64,000 nt of DNA from Streptomyces nojiriensis (GCF_017639205.1 NZ_CP071139.1:7005501-7069500); one strand, 5' to 3'. Shown: positions 18,892 to 28,930, counted from the stretch's first letter. The notes: generated from the sequence alone by a model not told the origin. A program made the numbers and translations.

Positions 18892-20406
18892 GTGAATCAA
18901 GACAACTCACCTGAATCCAGCGCCGGTCACGGCGGCGAGAGTGCCGAGGAGCTGCTGCGCGGGGTGCACGCCCGGCTGTTGCCCGTCGGGTTGATCACCC
19001 CGGAGGTCGCCGGTGGCATGCGGTACGCCCGGGTCGTGGCCGACGAGCTGGTCTTCGCCTACGCCCTCGACCTGCCGACCAGCGTGCGCTCCCTCACCGA
19101 CGGGGACGTGGAGCGGGCCGGGGCCGAGGAGCTGGGGCAGGCGGCGCGTGCCAACCTGATGCGGGTGCCCGTCACCTACGAGGAGATCTCCCTGGAGGGG
19201 CATGCCACGCTGCACTCCGTCTTCGGCGACTCGCACTTCGTGGCCTCCAAGGCGCTGTACCTCGGGGAACTGGCGCGGCAGGTCACCGGTGAGTCGCTGC
19301 CGTCCGCCGGTGCCCTGGTCGTCGTTCCCACCCGGCACCTGCTGGCCTTCCATCCGATAGCCGACGGCTCGGTGGTGGACGCCCTCAACGACCTGGCCGC
19401 GTACGCCCTGGGCGCCTACGAGGACGGGCCCGGGCGGCTGTCGCCGCGCGTGTACTGGTGGCACCGGGGCGGCCTGACCTCGCTCACGGTCGTCGACGAG
19501 GACACGCGCACGCTGTCGCTGCGGCCGCCGCAGCACCTGCTCGGTCTGATCAAGGGGCTGGTCCGACTCGACCGCGCCGGCCGCATCGCCGTACCCACCG
19601 CGGACCGGGAGGTTCCGGACCCCGCCGCCCTCACCCGCGCGACCGTGGAGTCGGTGGCCGGGCTCGCGCACGACCCGTCGGGGCTGGGCGACGCCTTCGC
19701 CTCGGCCCTGGCCCTCGCCCACGTGCGCTGCGTCGCCGATCCCCGCGCTTGCGACGTCGTCACGTGGGATGCGTGGGAGACGGCCGTGCGGCTCGGCTCC
19801 GCGCTGTTCACCGGCGCCGAGCCGGCGCAGTGGTACCTGGGCGAGGAGAACACCCTGCGGCTGCCCGCCAGGGCCGCGGCTCCGCCCGCGGACGCCCGCG
19901 CCTGGCTCGACGCCGTCTATCTCGCGCTCGCCTGCCGCGCGCACGACCGGGTGGCCCGGCTGTGCGGGGTCCCGCTGGAGACGCTGCGGCAGGACGACAC
20001 CGTCGACGCCTACGTCCTGCACTGGATCGACACCCTGCAGACCTACCTCACCGGGGGCTCCAGGGACGCGGTCGTGGAGAAGCTGCTCGCCACCATGCAG
20101 GCGTCCCTGCCCGAGACGCTGACGCACTCTCCGGACGAGTTCGTGAACCGCGTCGACTACCAGCCGGTCGCGCTGTTCCACCGCCTCTTCACACGGGACC
20201 ACGAGGCATTCGGCGAGGTGCTCGCCGAAGCCCTCGCGGAACACGGCGGCTACTGGGCGCAGTCGGCGGCGCCGCGCGCCCGGGTGGCGCTCGGCCCCCT
20301 CGCCATGGCCTGCCTCGCCCACGACCAGGGCTTCCCGCTCGACCCGGAGCTGCCGCACTTGCCCGGATACCTCGTCGACGGCAAGAGGGTCGAGAGCTTT
20401 TCCTGA
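18892..20406 (+). CDS. Imm49-family immunity protein with an N-terminal extension domain
   Basis: A 504-residue cytoplasmic protein without signal or membrane helices. From about residue 285 to the end it follows the Imm49 pattern of polymorphic-toxin immunity proteins: TWDAWETAVRLGSALF, CRAHDRVARLCGVPLETLR, YVLHWIDTLQTYL, VALGPLAMACLAHDQGFPL and a final LPGYLV. The first 270 residues are a separate alpha/beta domain (motifs GDSHFVASKALYLGEL and VVVPTRHLLAFHP) that I do not recognise with certainty. No toxin gene is visible next to it, so it may be an orphan immunity gene or have been reused. The GTG start follows a -10-like TAGTGT by 7 nt with no usable ribosome site, suggesting a leaderless mRNA. 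The 73-residue gene at 20497 follows 90 nt downstream. Confidence 0.75.
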   Translation: MNQDNSPESSAGHGGESAEELLRGVHARLLPVGLITPEVAGGMRYARVVADELVFAYALDLPTSVRSLTDGDVERAGAEELGQAARANLMRVPVTYEEISLEGHATLHSVFGDSHFVASKALYLGELARQVTGESLPSAGALVVVPTRHLLAFHPIADGSVVDALNDLAAYALGAYEDGPGRLSPRVYWWHRGGLTSLTVVDEDTRTLSLRPPQHLLGLIKGLVRLDRAGRIAVPTADREVPDPAALTRATVESVAGLAHDPSGLGDAFASALALAHVRCVADPRACDVVTWDAWETAVRLGSALFTGAEPAQWYLGEENTLRLPARAAAPPADARAWLDAVYLALACRAHDRVARLCGVPLETLRQDDTVDAYVLHWIDTLQTYLTGGSRDAVVEKLLATMQASLPETLTHSPDEFVNRVDYQPVALFHRLFTRDHEAFGEVLAEALAEHGGYWAQSAAPRARVALGPLAMACLAHDQGFPLDPELPHLPGYLVDGKRVESFS

Positions 20407-20496
20407 CATACCGGCGGCGTGCCGTAGCGCGAGGTGATTGTCCGATTGGGTTAGGTTTGCCCGCGTATACAGTGCCGATATTCCGGAGGGACACTC

Positions 20497-20718
20497 ATGG
20501 CGATCGATCTGGACAAGGTGCTCGACAAGGCGTGGGCCGACAAGCCGCTCGCCGAGGTGCTCGCGGCTCCCGTCGCCGCGCTCAAGGGTGTCAGCGACGA
20601 GGACGGCAAGCTGCTGCACCAGGCGTTCGGGGTCAGGACCGTCGCCGATTTCGGGCAGCTGAAGTACGTCCGCTGGGCTCAGGCCCTCGTCGCGCTGAAC
20701 CAGACCGTCAAGGCGTAG
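20497..20718 (+). CDS. Small helical protein of unknown function (73 residues)
   Basis: A 73-residue protein with the pattern PVAALKGVSDEDGKLLHQAFGVRTVADFGQ. It resembles a helix-hairpin-helix motif of the kind that senses or binds DNA in larger proteins. The start is well supported: GGAGGG lies at 20483-20488, 8 nt before the ATG. A TATACA -10-like element near 20465 may give it its own promoter. It ends before a strong terminator shared with the convergent cobN. I do not know its function. Confidence 0.75.
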   Translation: MAIDLDKVLDKAWADKPLAEVLAAPVAALKGVSDEDGKLLHQAFGVRTVADFGQLKYVRWAQALVALNQTVKA

Positions 20719-20765
20719 TGGTCGAAGGTCCGCGTGCTCGGGGCGCGTGGGCCTGCATGAGGAAA

Positions 20766-20804
20766 GCCGTCCCCCTCACCCTTCGGCAGGGTGAGGGGGA
20801 CGGC
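20766..20804. terminator. Strong bidirectional terminator, 16-bp perfect stem
   Basis: GCCGTCCCCCTCACCC at 20766-20781 is perfectly complementary to 20789-20804 around the loop TTCGGCA. A short A run before and a CTG after flank it. It separates the convergent 73-residue gene and cobN. Confidence 0.9.
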
Positions 20805-20824
20805 CTGTGTCACGGGGGAGCGGA

Positions 20825-23800
20825 CTACTCCGACTCGCCCTCCAGGTTGCCCTCCGTGTCCAGGTAGACCTGGCGCAGGGATTCGAGGATCTGCGGGTCC
20901 GGCTTCTCCCACATGCCGCGCGACTCGGCCTCCAGCAGGCGCTCCGCGATGCCGTGCAGGGCCCAGGGGTTGGCCTCCTCCAGGAAGGCGCGGTTCGTCG
21001 GGTCCAGGACGTACGTCTCGGTGAGCTTGTCGTACATCCAGTCCGCGACCACGCCCGTCGTGGCGTCGTAGCCGAAGAGGTAGTCCACCGTCGCCGCGAG
21101 CTCGAACGCGCCCTTGTAACCGTGGCGGCGCATCGCCTCGATCCACTTCGGGTTCACGACGCGGGCACGGAAGACGCGGCTCGTCTCCTCCACCAGGGTG
21201 CGGGTCTTGACCGTCTCCGGGCGGGTGGAGTCACCGATGTAGGCCTCGGGGGCGGTGCCGCGCAGGGCGCGGACCGTGGCCACCATGCCGCCGTGGTACT
21301 GGAAGTAGTCGTCCGAGTCCGCGATGTCGTGCTCGCGGGTGTCCGTGTTCTTCGCCGCGACCGTGATGCGCTTGTAGGCCGTCTCCATCTCGTCCCGGGC
21401 GGGGCGGCCCTCCAGGCCCCGGCCGTACGCGTAGCCGCCCCACACCGTGTAGACCTCCGCGAGGTCGGCGTCCGTACGCCAGTCGCGGGAGTCGATCAGC
21501 TGGAGGATGCCGGCTCCGTACGTGCCCGGGCGCGAGCCGAAGATACGGGTCGTCGCGCGCCGCTCGTCGCCGTGCTCGGCCAGGTCCGCCTGGGCGTGGG
21601 CCCGGACGAAGTTCTGCTCGGCGGGCTCGTCCAGGGACGCCGCCAGCCGTACCGCATCGTCCAGCAGGCCGATGACGTGCGGGAACGCGTCCCGGAAGAA
21701 GCCCGAGATGCGCAGCGTCACGTCGATGCGCGGGCGGCCGAGCTCATCGAGCGGGATCGGCTCCAGGCCCGTGACGCGCCGCGAGGCCTCGTCCCAGACC
21801 GGGCGGACGCCCAGCAGCGAGAGGGCTTCGGCGACGTCGTCGCCGGAGGTGCGCATCGCGCTCGTCCCCCACAGGGACAGACCGACCGAGGCCGGCCATT
21901 CGCCGTTGTCCGTGCGGTACCGGTCGAGGAGGGACTCGGCCAGGGCCTGGCCCGTCTCCCACGCCAGGCGGGAGGGGACGGCCTTCGGGTCGACCGAGTA
22001 GAAGTTGCGGCCGGTCGGAAGGACGTTCACCAGGCCGCGCAGCGGCGAGCCCGAGGGGCCCGCCGGGATGAAGCGGCCGTCCAGGGCCGCGACCACGTGG
22101 GCGATCTCGTCCGTGGTGCCGGCCAGGCGCGGGACCACCTCGTTCGCCGCGAAGGTCAGGACGGCGGTCACGTCCGCGGAGTGGCCGGCCGCGACCGCCG
22201 AGACGGCCGAGGGGTCCCAGTTCGCGTCCTCCATCGCCTGGACCAGGGCGCGGGCCTGCTCCTCCACGGCGTCCGCCGAGGTACGGGTGGCCTTGGACTC
22301 GTCCAGCCCGAGCGCCTCGCGCAGACCCGGAAGGGCCGTCGTGCCGCCCCAGATCTGCCGGGCGCGCAGGATCGCGAGGACCAGGTTGACCCGGGACTCA
22401 CCGGTCGGCGCGCCGCCGAGCACGTGCAGCCCGTCGCGGATCTGGGCGTCCTTGACCTCGCACAGCCAGCCGTCCACGTGCAGCAGGAAGTCGTCGAAGC
22501 CGTCGTCGTCCGGACGCTCCTCCAGACCCAGGTCGTGGTGGAGCTTCGCGGCCTGGATCAGCGTCCAGATCTGGGCGCGGATGGCCGGCAGCTTGGCCGG
22601 GTCCATCGCGGAGATCTGCGCGTACTCGTCCAGGTGCTGCTCCAGGCGCGCGATGTCGCCGTACGACTCCGCGCGCGCCATCGGCGGCACCAGGTGGTCG
22701 ACCAGCGTGGCGTGCACGCGGCGCTTGGCCTGGGTGCCCTCGCCCGGGTCGTTGACCAGGAACGGGTAGATGAGGGGCAGGTCGCCGAGGGCGGCGTCGG
22801 GCGCGCACGCGGCGGACAGGCCGGCGTTCTTGCCCGGGAGCCATTCGAGGTTGCCGTGCTTGCCCAGGTGGATCATCGCGTCGGCGCCGAAGCCGCCGTC
22901 CTCGGCGCGCGCCTGGATCCAGCGGTACGCCGCCAGGTAGTGGTGCGACGGCGGCAGGTCCGGGTCGTGGTAGATCGCGATCGGGTTCTCGCCGAAGCCG
23001 CGCGGCGGCTGGATGAGGACGAGGAGGTTCCCGCGGCGCAGGGCCGCGAGCACGATGTCGCCCTCCGGGTTCGCGGAGCGGTCCACGAACATGTTGCCCG
23101 GGGCCTCGCCCCAGTGCTCGGTGACGCTGTCGCGCAGCTCGGCCGGGAGCTCGGCGAACCACCGCTTGTAGTCGGCGGCCGGGATCCGGACCGGGTTGCG
23201 GGCCAGCTGCTCCTCGGTCAGCCAGTCCTGGTCGTGGCCGCCGGCCTCGATCAGGGCGCGGATCAGCTCGTCGCCGTCGCCCGAGACCAGACCGGGGACG
23301 TCCTCGGTCGGCCCGAAGTCGTAGCCGCCGGCGATGAGGGTGCGCAGCAGCTCCACGGCGCTGGCCGGGGTGTCCAGGCCGACCGCGTTGCCGATGCGGG
23401 AGTGCTTGGTCGGGTACGCGGAGAGGACCAGCGCGACCTTCTTGTCGCGGCGGTCGATGTGCCGCAGGCGGGCGTGGCGTACGGCGATCCCCGCGACCCG
23501 GGCGGCCCGCTCGGGGTCGGCCACGTAGGCGGGCAGGCCGTCCTCGTCGAGCTCCTTGAAGGAGAACGGGACGGTGATCAGACGGCCGTCGAACTCGGGC
23601 ACCGCGACCTGCGTGGCGGCGTCCAGCGGGGACAGGCCCTCGTCGTTCTCCTCCCAGGCGGAGCGCGACCCGGTCAGGCACAGGGCCTGCAGGATCGGCA
23701 CGCCGAGGCCGGCGAGCGCGCCCGCGTCCCAGGACTCGTCGTCGCCGCCCGCCGAGGCGGTGGCGGGCTTGGTGCCGCCGGCCGCGAGGACGGTGGTGAC

Positions 23801-24442
23801 GACCGCGTCGGCCGACTCCAGCGCGGCGATCAGCTCCGGCTCGGGGCTGCGCAGGGAGGACACGTACAGGGGCAGCGCCTGGGCGTCGTGCCCCTCGATC
23901 GCGTCGCACAGGGCGTGCACGAAGGAGGTGTTCCCGCTCATCTGGTGGGCGCGGTAGTACAGCACGGCGATCCGCGGACCCGTGGTGGTCCCCGGCGTGC
24001 GCTCCAGCGGGCCCCAGGTGGGGGCGGCGGCCGGGGGCTCGAAGCCGTGGCCCGTGAGGAGGACCGTGTCGGAGAGGAACCGGGCCAGCTGCTCCAGGTT
24101 GGCCGGGCCGCCGTGGGCGAGGTAGCCGTGCGCCTCGGCGGCGATGCCGATGGGGACCGTGGAGGCCTCCATGAGCTGGGCGTCCGGGGCCTGTTCGCCG
24201 GTCAGCACCACGACCGGGCGGGTCTGGCCGGGGGCCAGGAGCAGGTCGAGGCCGTCCTGCCAGGCGCGGAGGCCGCCGAGGAGGCGTACGACGACCAGGT
24301 CGGCCCCGTCGAGGAGGCCGGGGAGGTCGTCGAGGGGGAGACGGGAGGGATTCGCGAACCGGTACGGGACGGGGCCGTCCGCCGTGTTCGCTGCGCGGGC
24401 GCTGAGCAGATCGGTGTCGGACGTCGACAGCAGCAGGATCAT
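20825..24442 (-). CDS. cobN: Cobaltochelatase subunit CobN
   Basis: A 1205-residue large subunit of the ATP-dependent aerobic cobaltochelatase, which inserts cobalt into hydrogenobyrinic acid a,c-diamide in the cytoplasm. The length is typical for actinobacterial CobN. A diagnostic segment is HLGKHGNLEWLPGKN (about residues 520-535), shared with the magnesium chelatase H subunit. The small ATPase subunits (CobS/CobT or ChlI/ChlD type) are not in this window. The gene starts MILLLSTSDTDLLSA and is preceded by a clear cobalamin riboswitch, so high B12 should switch it off. It is divergent from cobG and convergent with the small helical gene. Confidence 0.96.
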   Translation of the reverse strand: MILLLSTSDTDLLSARAANTADGPVPYRFANPSRLPLDDLPGLLDGADLVVVRLLGGLRAWQDGLDLLLAPGQTRPVVVLTGEQAPDAQLMEASTVPIGIAAEAHGYLAHGGPANLEQLARFLSDTVLLTGHGFEPPAAAPTWGPLERTPGTTTGPRIAVLYYRAHQMSGNTSFVHALCDAIEGHDAQALPLYVSSLRSPEPELIAALESADAVVTTVLAAGGTKPATASAGGDDESWDAGALAGLGVPILQALCLTGSRSAWEENDEGLSPLDAATQVAVPEFDGRLITVPFSFKELDEDGLPAYVADPERAARVAGIAVRHARLRHIDRRDKKVALVLSAYPTKHSRIGNAVGLDTPASAVELLRTLIAGGYDFGPTEDVPGLVSGDGDELIRALIEAGGHDQDWLTEEQLARNPVRIPAADYKRWFAELPAELRDSVTEHWGEAPGNMFVDRSANPEGDIVLAALRRGNLLVLIQPPRGFGENPIAIYHDPDLPPSHHYLAAYRWIQARAEDGGFGADAMIHLGKHGNLEWLPGKNAGLSAACAPDAALGDLPLIYPFLVNDPGEGTQAKRRVHATLVDHLVPPMARAESYGDIARLEQHLDEYAQISAMDPAKLPAIRAQIWTLIQAAKLHHDLGLEERPDDDGFDDFLLHVDGWLCEVKDAQIRDGLHVLGGAPTGESRVNLVLAILRARQIWGGTTALPGLREALGLDESKATRTSADAVEEQARALVQAMEDANWDPSAVSAVAAGHSADVTAVLTFAANEVVPRLAGTTDEIAHVVAALDGRFIPAGPSGSPLRGLVNVLPTGRNFYSVDPKAVPSRLAWETGQALAESLLDRYRTDNGEWPASVGLSLWGTSAMRTSGDDVAEALSLLGVRPVWDEASRRVTGLEPIPLDELGRPRIDVTLRISGFFRDAFPHVIGLLDDAVRLAASLDEPAEQNFVRAHAQADLAEHGDERRATTRIFGSRPGTYGAGILQLIDSRDWRTDADLAEVYTVWGGYAYGRGLEGRPARDEMETAYKRITVAAKNTDTREHDIADSDDYFQYHGGMVATVRALRGTAPEAYIGDSTRPETVKTRTLVEETSRVFRARVVNPKWIEAMRRHGYKGAFELAATVDYLFGYDATTGVVADWMYDKLTETYVLDPTNRAFLEEANPWALHGIAERLLEAESRGMWEKPDPQILESLRQVYLDTEGNLEGESE

Positions 24443-24454
24443 GCGGCGGCAGGC

Positions 24455-24650
24455 CTTCCTCGGGGTTTCCGCGCCCCGGGCAGTGTGAGGACAGCGGGAG
24501 TTCCTGACTCACCCCGGTCGGCGGATCGCTCCGCGGGGTTCACAGTGGCGGGACCGCGCCGGAATCGCACCGGGCTTCCTCCCATGTCGCCGTCCTCGGC
24601 GACGGCGGGCCGTGTGGTCCGCCGGAAGGTCATCTTAGGGGCGGGCGGCT
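24455..24650 (-). promoter_or_regulatory. Cobalamin riboswitch of cobN
   Basis: On the minus strand the leader contains the B12 box. It reads GGTGCGATTCCGGCGCGGTC, then CCGCCACTG (plus-strand positions about 24541-24576), followed by GAGTCAGGAACTCC (about 24497-24511). These are the conserved core parts of the AdoCbl riboswitch. The 3' end lies just upstream of the cobN ATG, so ligand binding probably masks the ribosome binding site. The boundaries given are approximate. Confidence 0.92.
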
Positions 24651-24738
24651 TCCGCCGGGGCGAGTGGGGTGGCGGCCGGGACGCTCCCGCCGGCGTGGCG
24701 GGTGCGCGCGGCCGTGCGGCGCCGTTGCCGGGGCTCTG

Positions 24739-24775
24739 CCCCGGACCCCGCGCCTCAAACGCCGGCGGGGCTGGA
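24739..24775. repeat. Dispersed Streptomyces intergenic repeat, copy 2
   Basis: Second copy of the 37-bp repeat seen at 3721-3757, with one difference in 37. Here it lies wholly in the noncoding region between the cobN riboswitch and cobG, about 65 nt before the cobG start. Confidence 0.8.
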
Positions 24776-24839
24776 ATCGCTGGTGGGGGTGGTGACGGAC
24801 ACAGGTCGGGGGGACCCAATCGTGGGTATGCTCGCGGCC

Positions 24840-26135
24840 ATGCCCCAGCCCCCCTCCGCCGCATCGTCGCGGGACGAACCCGTCATACGGGAGCGCGGTG
24901 ACGCCTGCCCCGGCGCGCTGCGGCTGCACGCGGCGGACGACGGGTTCCTGGCGCGGGTCCGGCTGCCTGGCGGGCTGCTCACCGTGCGGCAGGCCTCGGC
25001 GCTGGCGCTCGCCGCCGACCGGTTCGGGGACGGGCACCTGGAGCTGACTTCGCGCGGCAACGTGCAGCTGCGCGGACTGGCCGACGGGTGCGGCGCCGGG
25101 CTCGCGGAGCTGCTGGACGGGGCCGGGCTGCTCCCCGCGCCGAGCCATGAGCGGGTACGGAACATCGTGGCGACGCCGCTGTCCGGCCTGGACGGGTCGG
25201 ACCGGCCCGACGTGCTGGCCCGGGCCCTGGAGTTCGACCGGCTGCTGTGCGCGAGCCCCTGGGCTGCCGCGCTGTCCGGGCGGTTCCTGTTCGCCTTCGA
25301 CGACGGGCGCGGCGATGTGGCCGCCCTCGGCCCCGACGTCACCGTCCTCGGCCGCCCCGGCGGCCGGGCGCTGGTCCGGCTCGGCCGGGCCGCCGACGCC
25401 GTGGAGCTCGCCGGGCGGGACGCCCCCTGGGCGGCGCTGACGGCCGCCCGGTACTTCCTCGACGCCGCCGCCGAAGCGGGCACCCAGGCCTGGCGGATCT
25501 CCGAACTGCCCGCCGAACACGCCCTGGACATCACCGAGTTCGGTCGGCGTCTCGGCATCGCGGGGATCGCCGCGACGCCCGTCGGAGCCGTGGAGTGGCC
25601 GTACGCGGCGCCGCCCCGGCCGTCGGGCGCGGGCGGGCACGACCGCGCCACCCTGTGCGTGCTGCCCCCGCTCGGCCGGCTCGGCTCCGCGCAGTGGCGC
25701 CTCCTGGCACAGGTCGCGGACGAGGGGAGCGGCCAACTGCGCGTCACCCCGTGGCGCAGCGTCGTCCTGCCCGGGGCCGGCGGCGACGGCGCCGCCCGCA
25801 TCGAGCGGGCCGGACTGGTCGTCACCCCCGACAGCCCCTGGGAGTCCGTCACCGCCTGCACCGGGCGGCCCGGTTGCGCGAAATCCCGCGCGGACGTACG
25901 CGCCGACGCGCGGGCCGTCGCCGAGGTGGCGCGCGGTCCGCTGCCCGTGCACTGGTCCGGCTGCGAGCGCCGCTGCGGGCATCCGCGCGGCACCGCCTGG
26001 GTGGACCTGGTCGCCACCGGCTCCGGATACCGGCTCGCCGCGCCCGGCCGCCCCGTACGCGAGGACGTACGGCCCTCCGAACTTGCCGCGGCACTCGCGG
26101 ACGCCCGCACCGACCCCGACGTAGTGAAGAAATGA
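24840..26135 (+). CDS. cobG: Precorrin-3B synthase CobG
   Basis: A 431-residue monooxygenase of the sulfite/nitrite reductase ferredoxin-like family. It converts precorrin-3A to precorrin-3B, the ring-contraction step that defines the aerobic B12 pathway. The substrate-binding repeats include [14 protein letters not shown] (about residues 67-80). The [4Fe-4S]/siroheme-type cysteines are C340-x5-C346 and C375-x3-C379 (CTGRPGC and SGCERRC). I chose the ATG at 24840; an ATG at 24828 is an alternative and the frame is open further upstream. The stop overlaps the cobH start (ATGA), so cobG-cobH-cobIJ are co-translated. No riboswitch is visible on this strand. Confidence 0.92.
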   Translation: MPQPPSAASSRDEPVIRERGDACPGALRLHAADDGFLARVRLPGGLLTVRQASALALAADRFGDGHLELTSRGNVQLRGLADGCGAGLAELLDGAGLLPAPSHERVRNIVATPLSGLDGSDRPDVLARALEFDRLLCASPWAAALSGRFLFAFDDGRGDVAALGPDVTVLGRPGGRALVRLGRAADAVELAGRDAPWAALTAARYFLDAAAEAGTQAWRISELPAEHALDITEFGRRLGIAGIAATPVGAVEWPYAAPPRPSGAGGHDRATLCVLPPLGRLGSAQWRLLAQVADEGSGQLRVTPWRSVVLPGAGGDGAARIERAGLVVTPDSPWESVTACTGRPGCAKSRADVRADARAVAEVARGPLPVHWSGCERRCGHPRGTAWVDLVATGSGYRLAAPGRPVREDVRPSELAAALADARTDPDVVKK

Positions 26136-26779
26136 GCGAGTACACCGTGTTTGAGTACGAGAAGGACGGCGCGGCCATCTACCGCCAGTCCTTTGCCACG
26201 ATCCGCGCCGAGGCGGACCTCTCCGGGCTGCCCGACACGGTCGCCCAGGTCGCGGTGCGCATGATCCACGCCTGCGGAATGACCGACCTCCCGCAGGACC
26301 TCGGGTACACCCCCGAGGTCGTGCTGCGCGCCCGCGCGGCCCTGGAGGCGGGCGCGCCGATCCTGTGCGACGTGCAGATGGTCGCCAGCGGTGTCACCCG
26401 CAAGCGGCTGCCCGCCGACAACGACGTGATCTGCACGCTCTCCGACCCGGCCGTACCGGAGCTCGCCGCGAAGATGGGCACCACGCGCAGCGCCGCCGCC
26501 CTGGAGGTCTGGCGCGACCGCGGCCTGCTGGAGGGCTCGGTCATCGCCGTCGGCAACGCGCCGACCGCGCTGTTCCGGCTGCTGGAGATGATCGAGGAGG
26601 GCGCCCCGCGCCCCGCCGCCGTCATCGGGGTCCCCGTCGGCTTCATCGGCGCCGCCGAGTCCAAGGACGCCCTCGCCGCCCATCCGTCGGGGCTCGACCA
26701 CCTCATCGTGCGCGGTCGGCGCGGTGGCAGCGCGATGGCCGCCGCCGCCGTCAACGCCATTGCGAGCGTGGCCGAATGA
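26132..26779 (+). CDS. cobH: Precorrin-8X methylmutase CobH
   Basis: A 215-residue enzyme that moves a methyl group from C11 to C12 of precorrin-8X to give hydrogenobyrinic acid. The catalytic histidine is in [10 protein letters not shown], about residue 46. Other family motifs are [12 protein letters not shown] (about 79-90), [13 protein letters not shown] and [13 protein letters not shown]. The start overlaps the cobG stop and the stop overlaps the cobIJ start, both by 4 nt (ATGA), which shows tight translational coupling. Length is normal. Confidence 0.96.
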   Translation: MSEYTVFEYEKDGAAIYRQSFATIRAEADLSGLPDTVAQVAVRMIHACGMTDLPQDLGYTPEVVLRARAALEAGAPILCDVQMVASGVTRKRLPADNDVICTLSDPAVPELAAKMGTTRSAAALEVWRDRGLLEGSVIAVGNAPTALFRLLEMIEEGAPRPAAVIGVPVGFIGAAESKDALAAHPSGLDHLIVRGRRGGSAMAAAAVNAIASVAE

Positions 26780-28272
26780 GCGACACCGCCAAGGGCCGGC
26801 TGTACGGGGTCGGGCTCGGCCCCGGCGACCCGTCGCTGATGACCCTGCGCGCCGTCGAGGTGATCGCCGAAGCCGATGTCGTGGCCTACCACAGCGCCCG
26901 CCACGGCCGGTCCATCGCCCGCTCGATCGCGGCGAAGCACCTGCGCGCAGACCACGTCGAGGAACCGCTGGTCTACCCGGTCACCACCGAGACCACCGAC
27001 CACCCCGGCGGCTACCAGGGCGCGATGGAGGAGTTCTACGAGGCCGCCGCGGCCCGCCTGGCCGCCCACCTGGACGCCGGCCGGACCGTCGCCGTCCTCG
27101 CGGAGGGCGACCCGCTCTTCTACAGCTCGTACATGCACATGCACAAGCGGCTCGCGGACCGGTACGAGACCGAGGTCATCCCCGGTGTCACCTCCGTGAG
27201 CGCCGCCGCCGCCCGGCTCGGCACCCCGCTCGTGGAGGGCGAGGAGGTGCTGACCATCCTCCCCGGCACCCTGCCCGAGGAGGAGCTCACCGCCCGCCTC
27301 GCCGCCACCGACTCGGCGGTCGTGATGAAGCTCGGCCGGACCTTCCCGGCCGTGCGCGGCGCGATGGAGAACAGCGGCCGGCTCGCCGAGGCCCGCTACG
27401 TCGAGCGCGCCACCATGGAGGGCGAGCGCACCGGCCTCCTCGCCGACACCGACGCCGACAGCGTGCCGTACTTCGCCGTCGCCGTGGTTCCCAGCCGCAT
27501 CGGCAACCCGGGCAGCGTGCCGTCCGGCCCCGGCGAGGTCGTCGTCGTGGGCACCGGCCCGGCCGGCCCGCTGTGGCTCACCCCGCAGACGCGGCGCGCG
27601 CTGGCCGACGCCGAGGTGCTGGTCGGCTACACCACCTACCTGGACCGGGTGCCCGTCAAGCCGGGCCAGATCCGGCACGGCTCCGACAACAAGGTGGAGT
27701 CGGAGCGCGCCGAGTTCGCCCTCGACCTCGCCCGGCGCGGCAAGCGGGTGGCCGTGGTCTCCGGCGGTGACCCCGGTGTCTTCGCCATGGCCACGGCGGT
27801 CCTGGAGGTGGCCGGGCAGGCGGAGTACAAGGACGTGCCCGTACGGGTCCTGCCGGGGGTGACCGCGGCCAACGCGGCGGCCGCCGCGGCCGGTGCCCCG
27901 CTCGGCCACGACTACGCCACCATCTCGCTCTCGGACCGGCTCAAGCCCTGGGAGGTCATCGCGGAGCGGCTGCGCGCGGCCGCCGCGGCCGACCTGGTGC
28001 TCGCCCTCTACAACCCCGGCTCGCGCAGCCGGACCTGGCAGGTGGCCCAGGCCCGCGAGCTGCTGCTGGAACTGCGCGAGCCCGGTACCCCGGTGGTCGT
28101 CGCGCGCGACGTGGGCGGCCCCGAGCAGTCGGTACGGATCGTCACGCTCGCCGAACTGGAGCCGTCCGAGGTCGACATGCGCACGATCCTGCTGATCGGC
28201 TCCTCGCAGACCCAGGTCACCGAGCGGGCCGACGGGTCGAGGATCACCTGGACGCCGCGCCGCTACCCGTGA
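26776..28272 (+). CDS. cobIJ: Fused precorrin-2 C20- / precorrin-3B C17-methyltransferase CobIJ
   Basis: A 498-residue fusion of two SAM-dependent tetrapyrrole methyltransferases. Residues 1-245 are CobI ([31 protein letters not shown]) and make precorrin-3A from precorrin-2. Residues from about 250 are CobJ ([39 protein letters not shown]), acting after CobG on precorrin-3B. The fusion is common in actinobacteria and flanks the CobG step on both sides. It is the last gene of the cobG-cobH-cobIJ operon and meets the convergent GNAT gene across a terminator. Confidence 0.95.
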   Translation: MSDTAKGRLYGVGLGPGDPSLMTLRAVEVIAEADVVAYHSARHGRSIARSIAAKHLRADHVEEPLVYPVTTETTDHPGGYQGAMEEFYEAAAARLAAHLDAGRTVAVLAEGDPLFYSSYMHMHKRLADRYETEVIPGVTSVSAAAARLGTPLVEGEEVLTILPGTLPEEELTARLAATDSAVVMKLGRTFPAVRGAMENSGRLAEARYVERATMEGERTGLLADTDADSVPYFAVAVVPSRIGNPGSVPSGPGEVVVVGTGPAGPLWLTPQTRRALADAEVLVGYTTYLDRVPVKPGQIRHGSDNKVESERAEFALDLARRGKRVAVVSGGDPGVFAMATAVLEVAGQAEYKDVPVRVLPGVTAANAAAAAAGAPLGHDYATISLSDRLKPWEVIAERLRAAAAADLVLALYNPGSRSRTWQVAQARELLLELREPGTPVVVARDVGGPEQSVRIVTLAELEPSEVDMRTILLIGSSQTQVTERADGSRITWTPRRYP

Positions 28273-28302
28273 TCACCGGGTGAGGCGGAGCGGAACGTGG
28301 CG

Positions 28303-28333
28303 AAGGCCCGGTGCGACGACCGCACCGAGCCTT
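28303..28333. terminator. Bidirectional terminator between cobIJ and the GNAT gene
   Basis: An outer AAGGC/GCCTT pair and an inner CGGTGCG/CGCACCG pair form a 12-bp stem with one mismatch and a 5-nt loop. A T triplet follows on the plus strand. Confidence 0.75.
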
Positions 28334-28366
28334 TCCGTTCACCGGGGCCGAACGTTCGGTGGCGCT

Positions 28367-28930
28367 TCAGCCTGCCGCGGGCGCGCCGGCGCCCGCCGCC
28401 GTGCCACGCTCCAGCCGGAACAGCACGTTCGGACGCAGCGGTCCTTCGGGGGCGTCGGGGTCGTCGAAGTCGTCGGCCGGGTTCCGGGTCATCCCGATCT
28501 TCCGCATCACCGCCTGGGAGCGGAGGTTGCCGGCCGTGGTCACGGCGAGGATCTCGGGGAGCCCGAGCGCGTCGAAGCCGTGGGCCACGACCGCCCGCGC
28601 GGCCTCGGTGGCGTAGCCCAGTCCCCAGGAGGCACGGGCGAGCCGCCAGCCGATCTCCACCCCGGTGAACGGCATGCCGTCGTCCACGTCGTCCATGCCC
28701 GCGAAGCCGATGAACTCGCCCGTGGCCCGGACCTCCACGGCCCACCAGCCGTAGCCCCGCCGGTCGAACGCGGCCCGGAACCGCACCATGGAGGCCTCGC
28801 TCTGCTCACGGGTGAGCGGGTCGCCCAGGTGCTCCCGTACCTCGGGATCGGCGTTCATCGCCGCCCAGGGATCGAGGTCGGAGTCCCGCCAGGGGCGCAG
28901 GACGAGGCGTTCGGTGTGCAGTACGGTCAT
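28367..28930 (-). CDS. GNAT family N-acetyltransferase (RimJ/RimL type)
   Basis: A 187-residue single-domain acetyltransferase. It starts TERLVLRPWRDSDLDPW, has the beta-4 region GVEIGWRLARASWGLGYATEA (the acetyl-CoA loop; about residues 90-110), and VMRKIGMTRNP towards the end. These features match the ribosomal-protein or small-molecule acetyltransferase group, but the substrate is unknown. The ATG has only a weak GGGTGG upstream. It lies 68 nt downstream of cobK on the same strand and may be read through from the cobL-cobM-cobK operon, without an obvious role in B12 synthesis. Confidence 0.85.
   Translation of the reverse strand: MTVLHTERLVLRPWRDSDLDPWAAMNADPEVREHLGDPLTREQSEASMVRFRAAFDRRGYGWWAVEVRATGEFIGFAGMDDVDDGMPFTGVEIGWRLARASWGLGYATEAARAVVAHGFDALGLPEILAVTTAGNLRSQAVMRKIGMTRNPADDFDDPDAPEGPLRPNVLFRLERGTAAGAGAPAAG

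Noticed and set aside
20807-24901. Plus-strand open frame of 1364 codons opposite cobN
   Set aside because: It is the antisense shadow of cobN in GC-rich DNA; the translation is low-complexity and matches no family.
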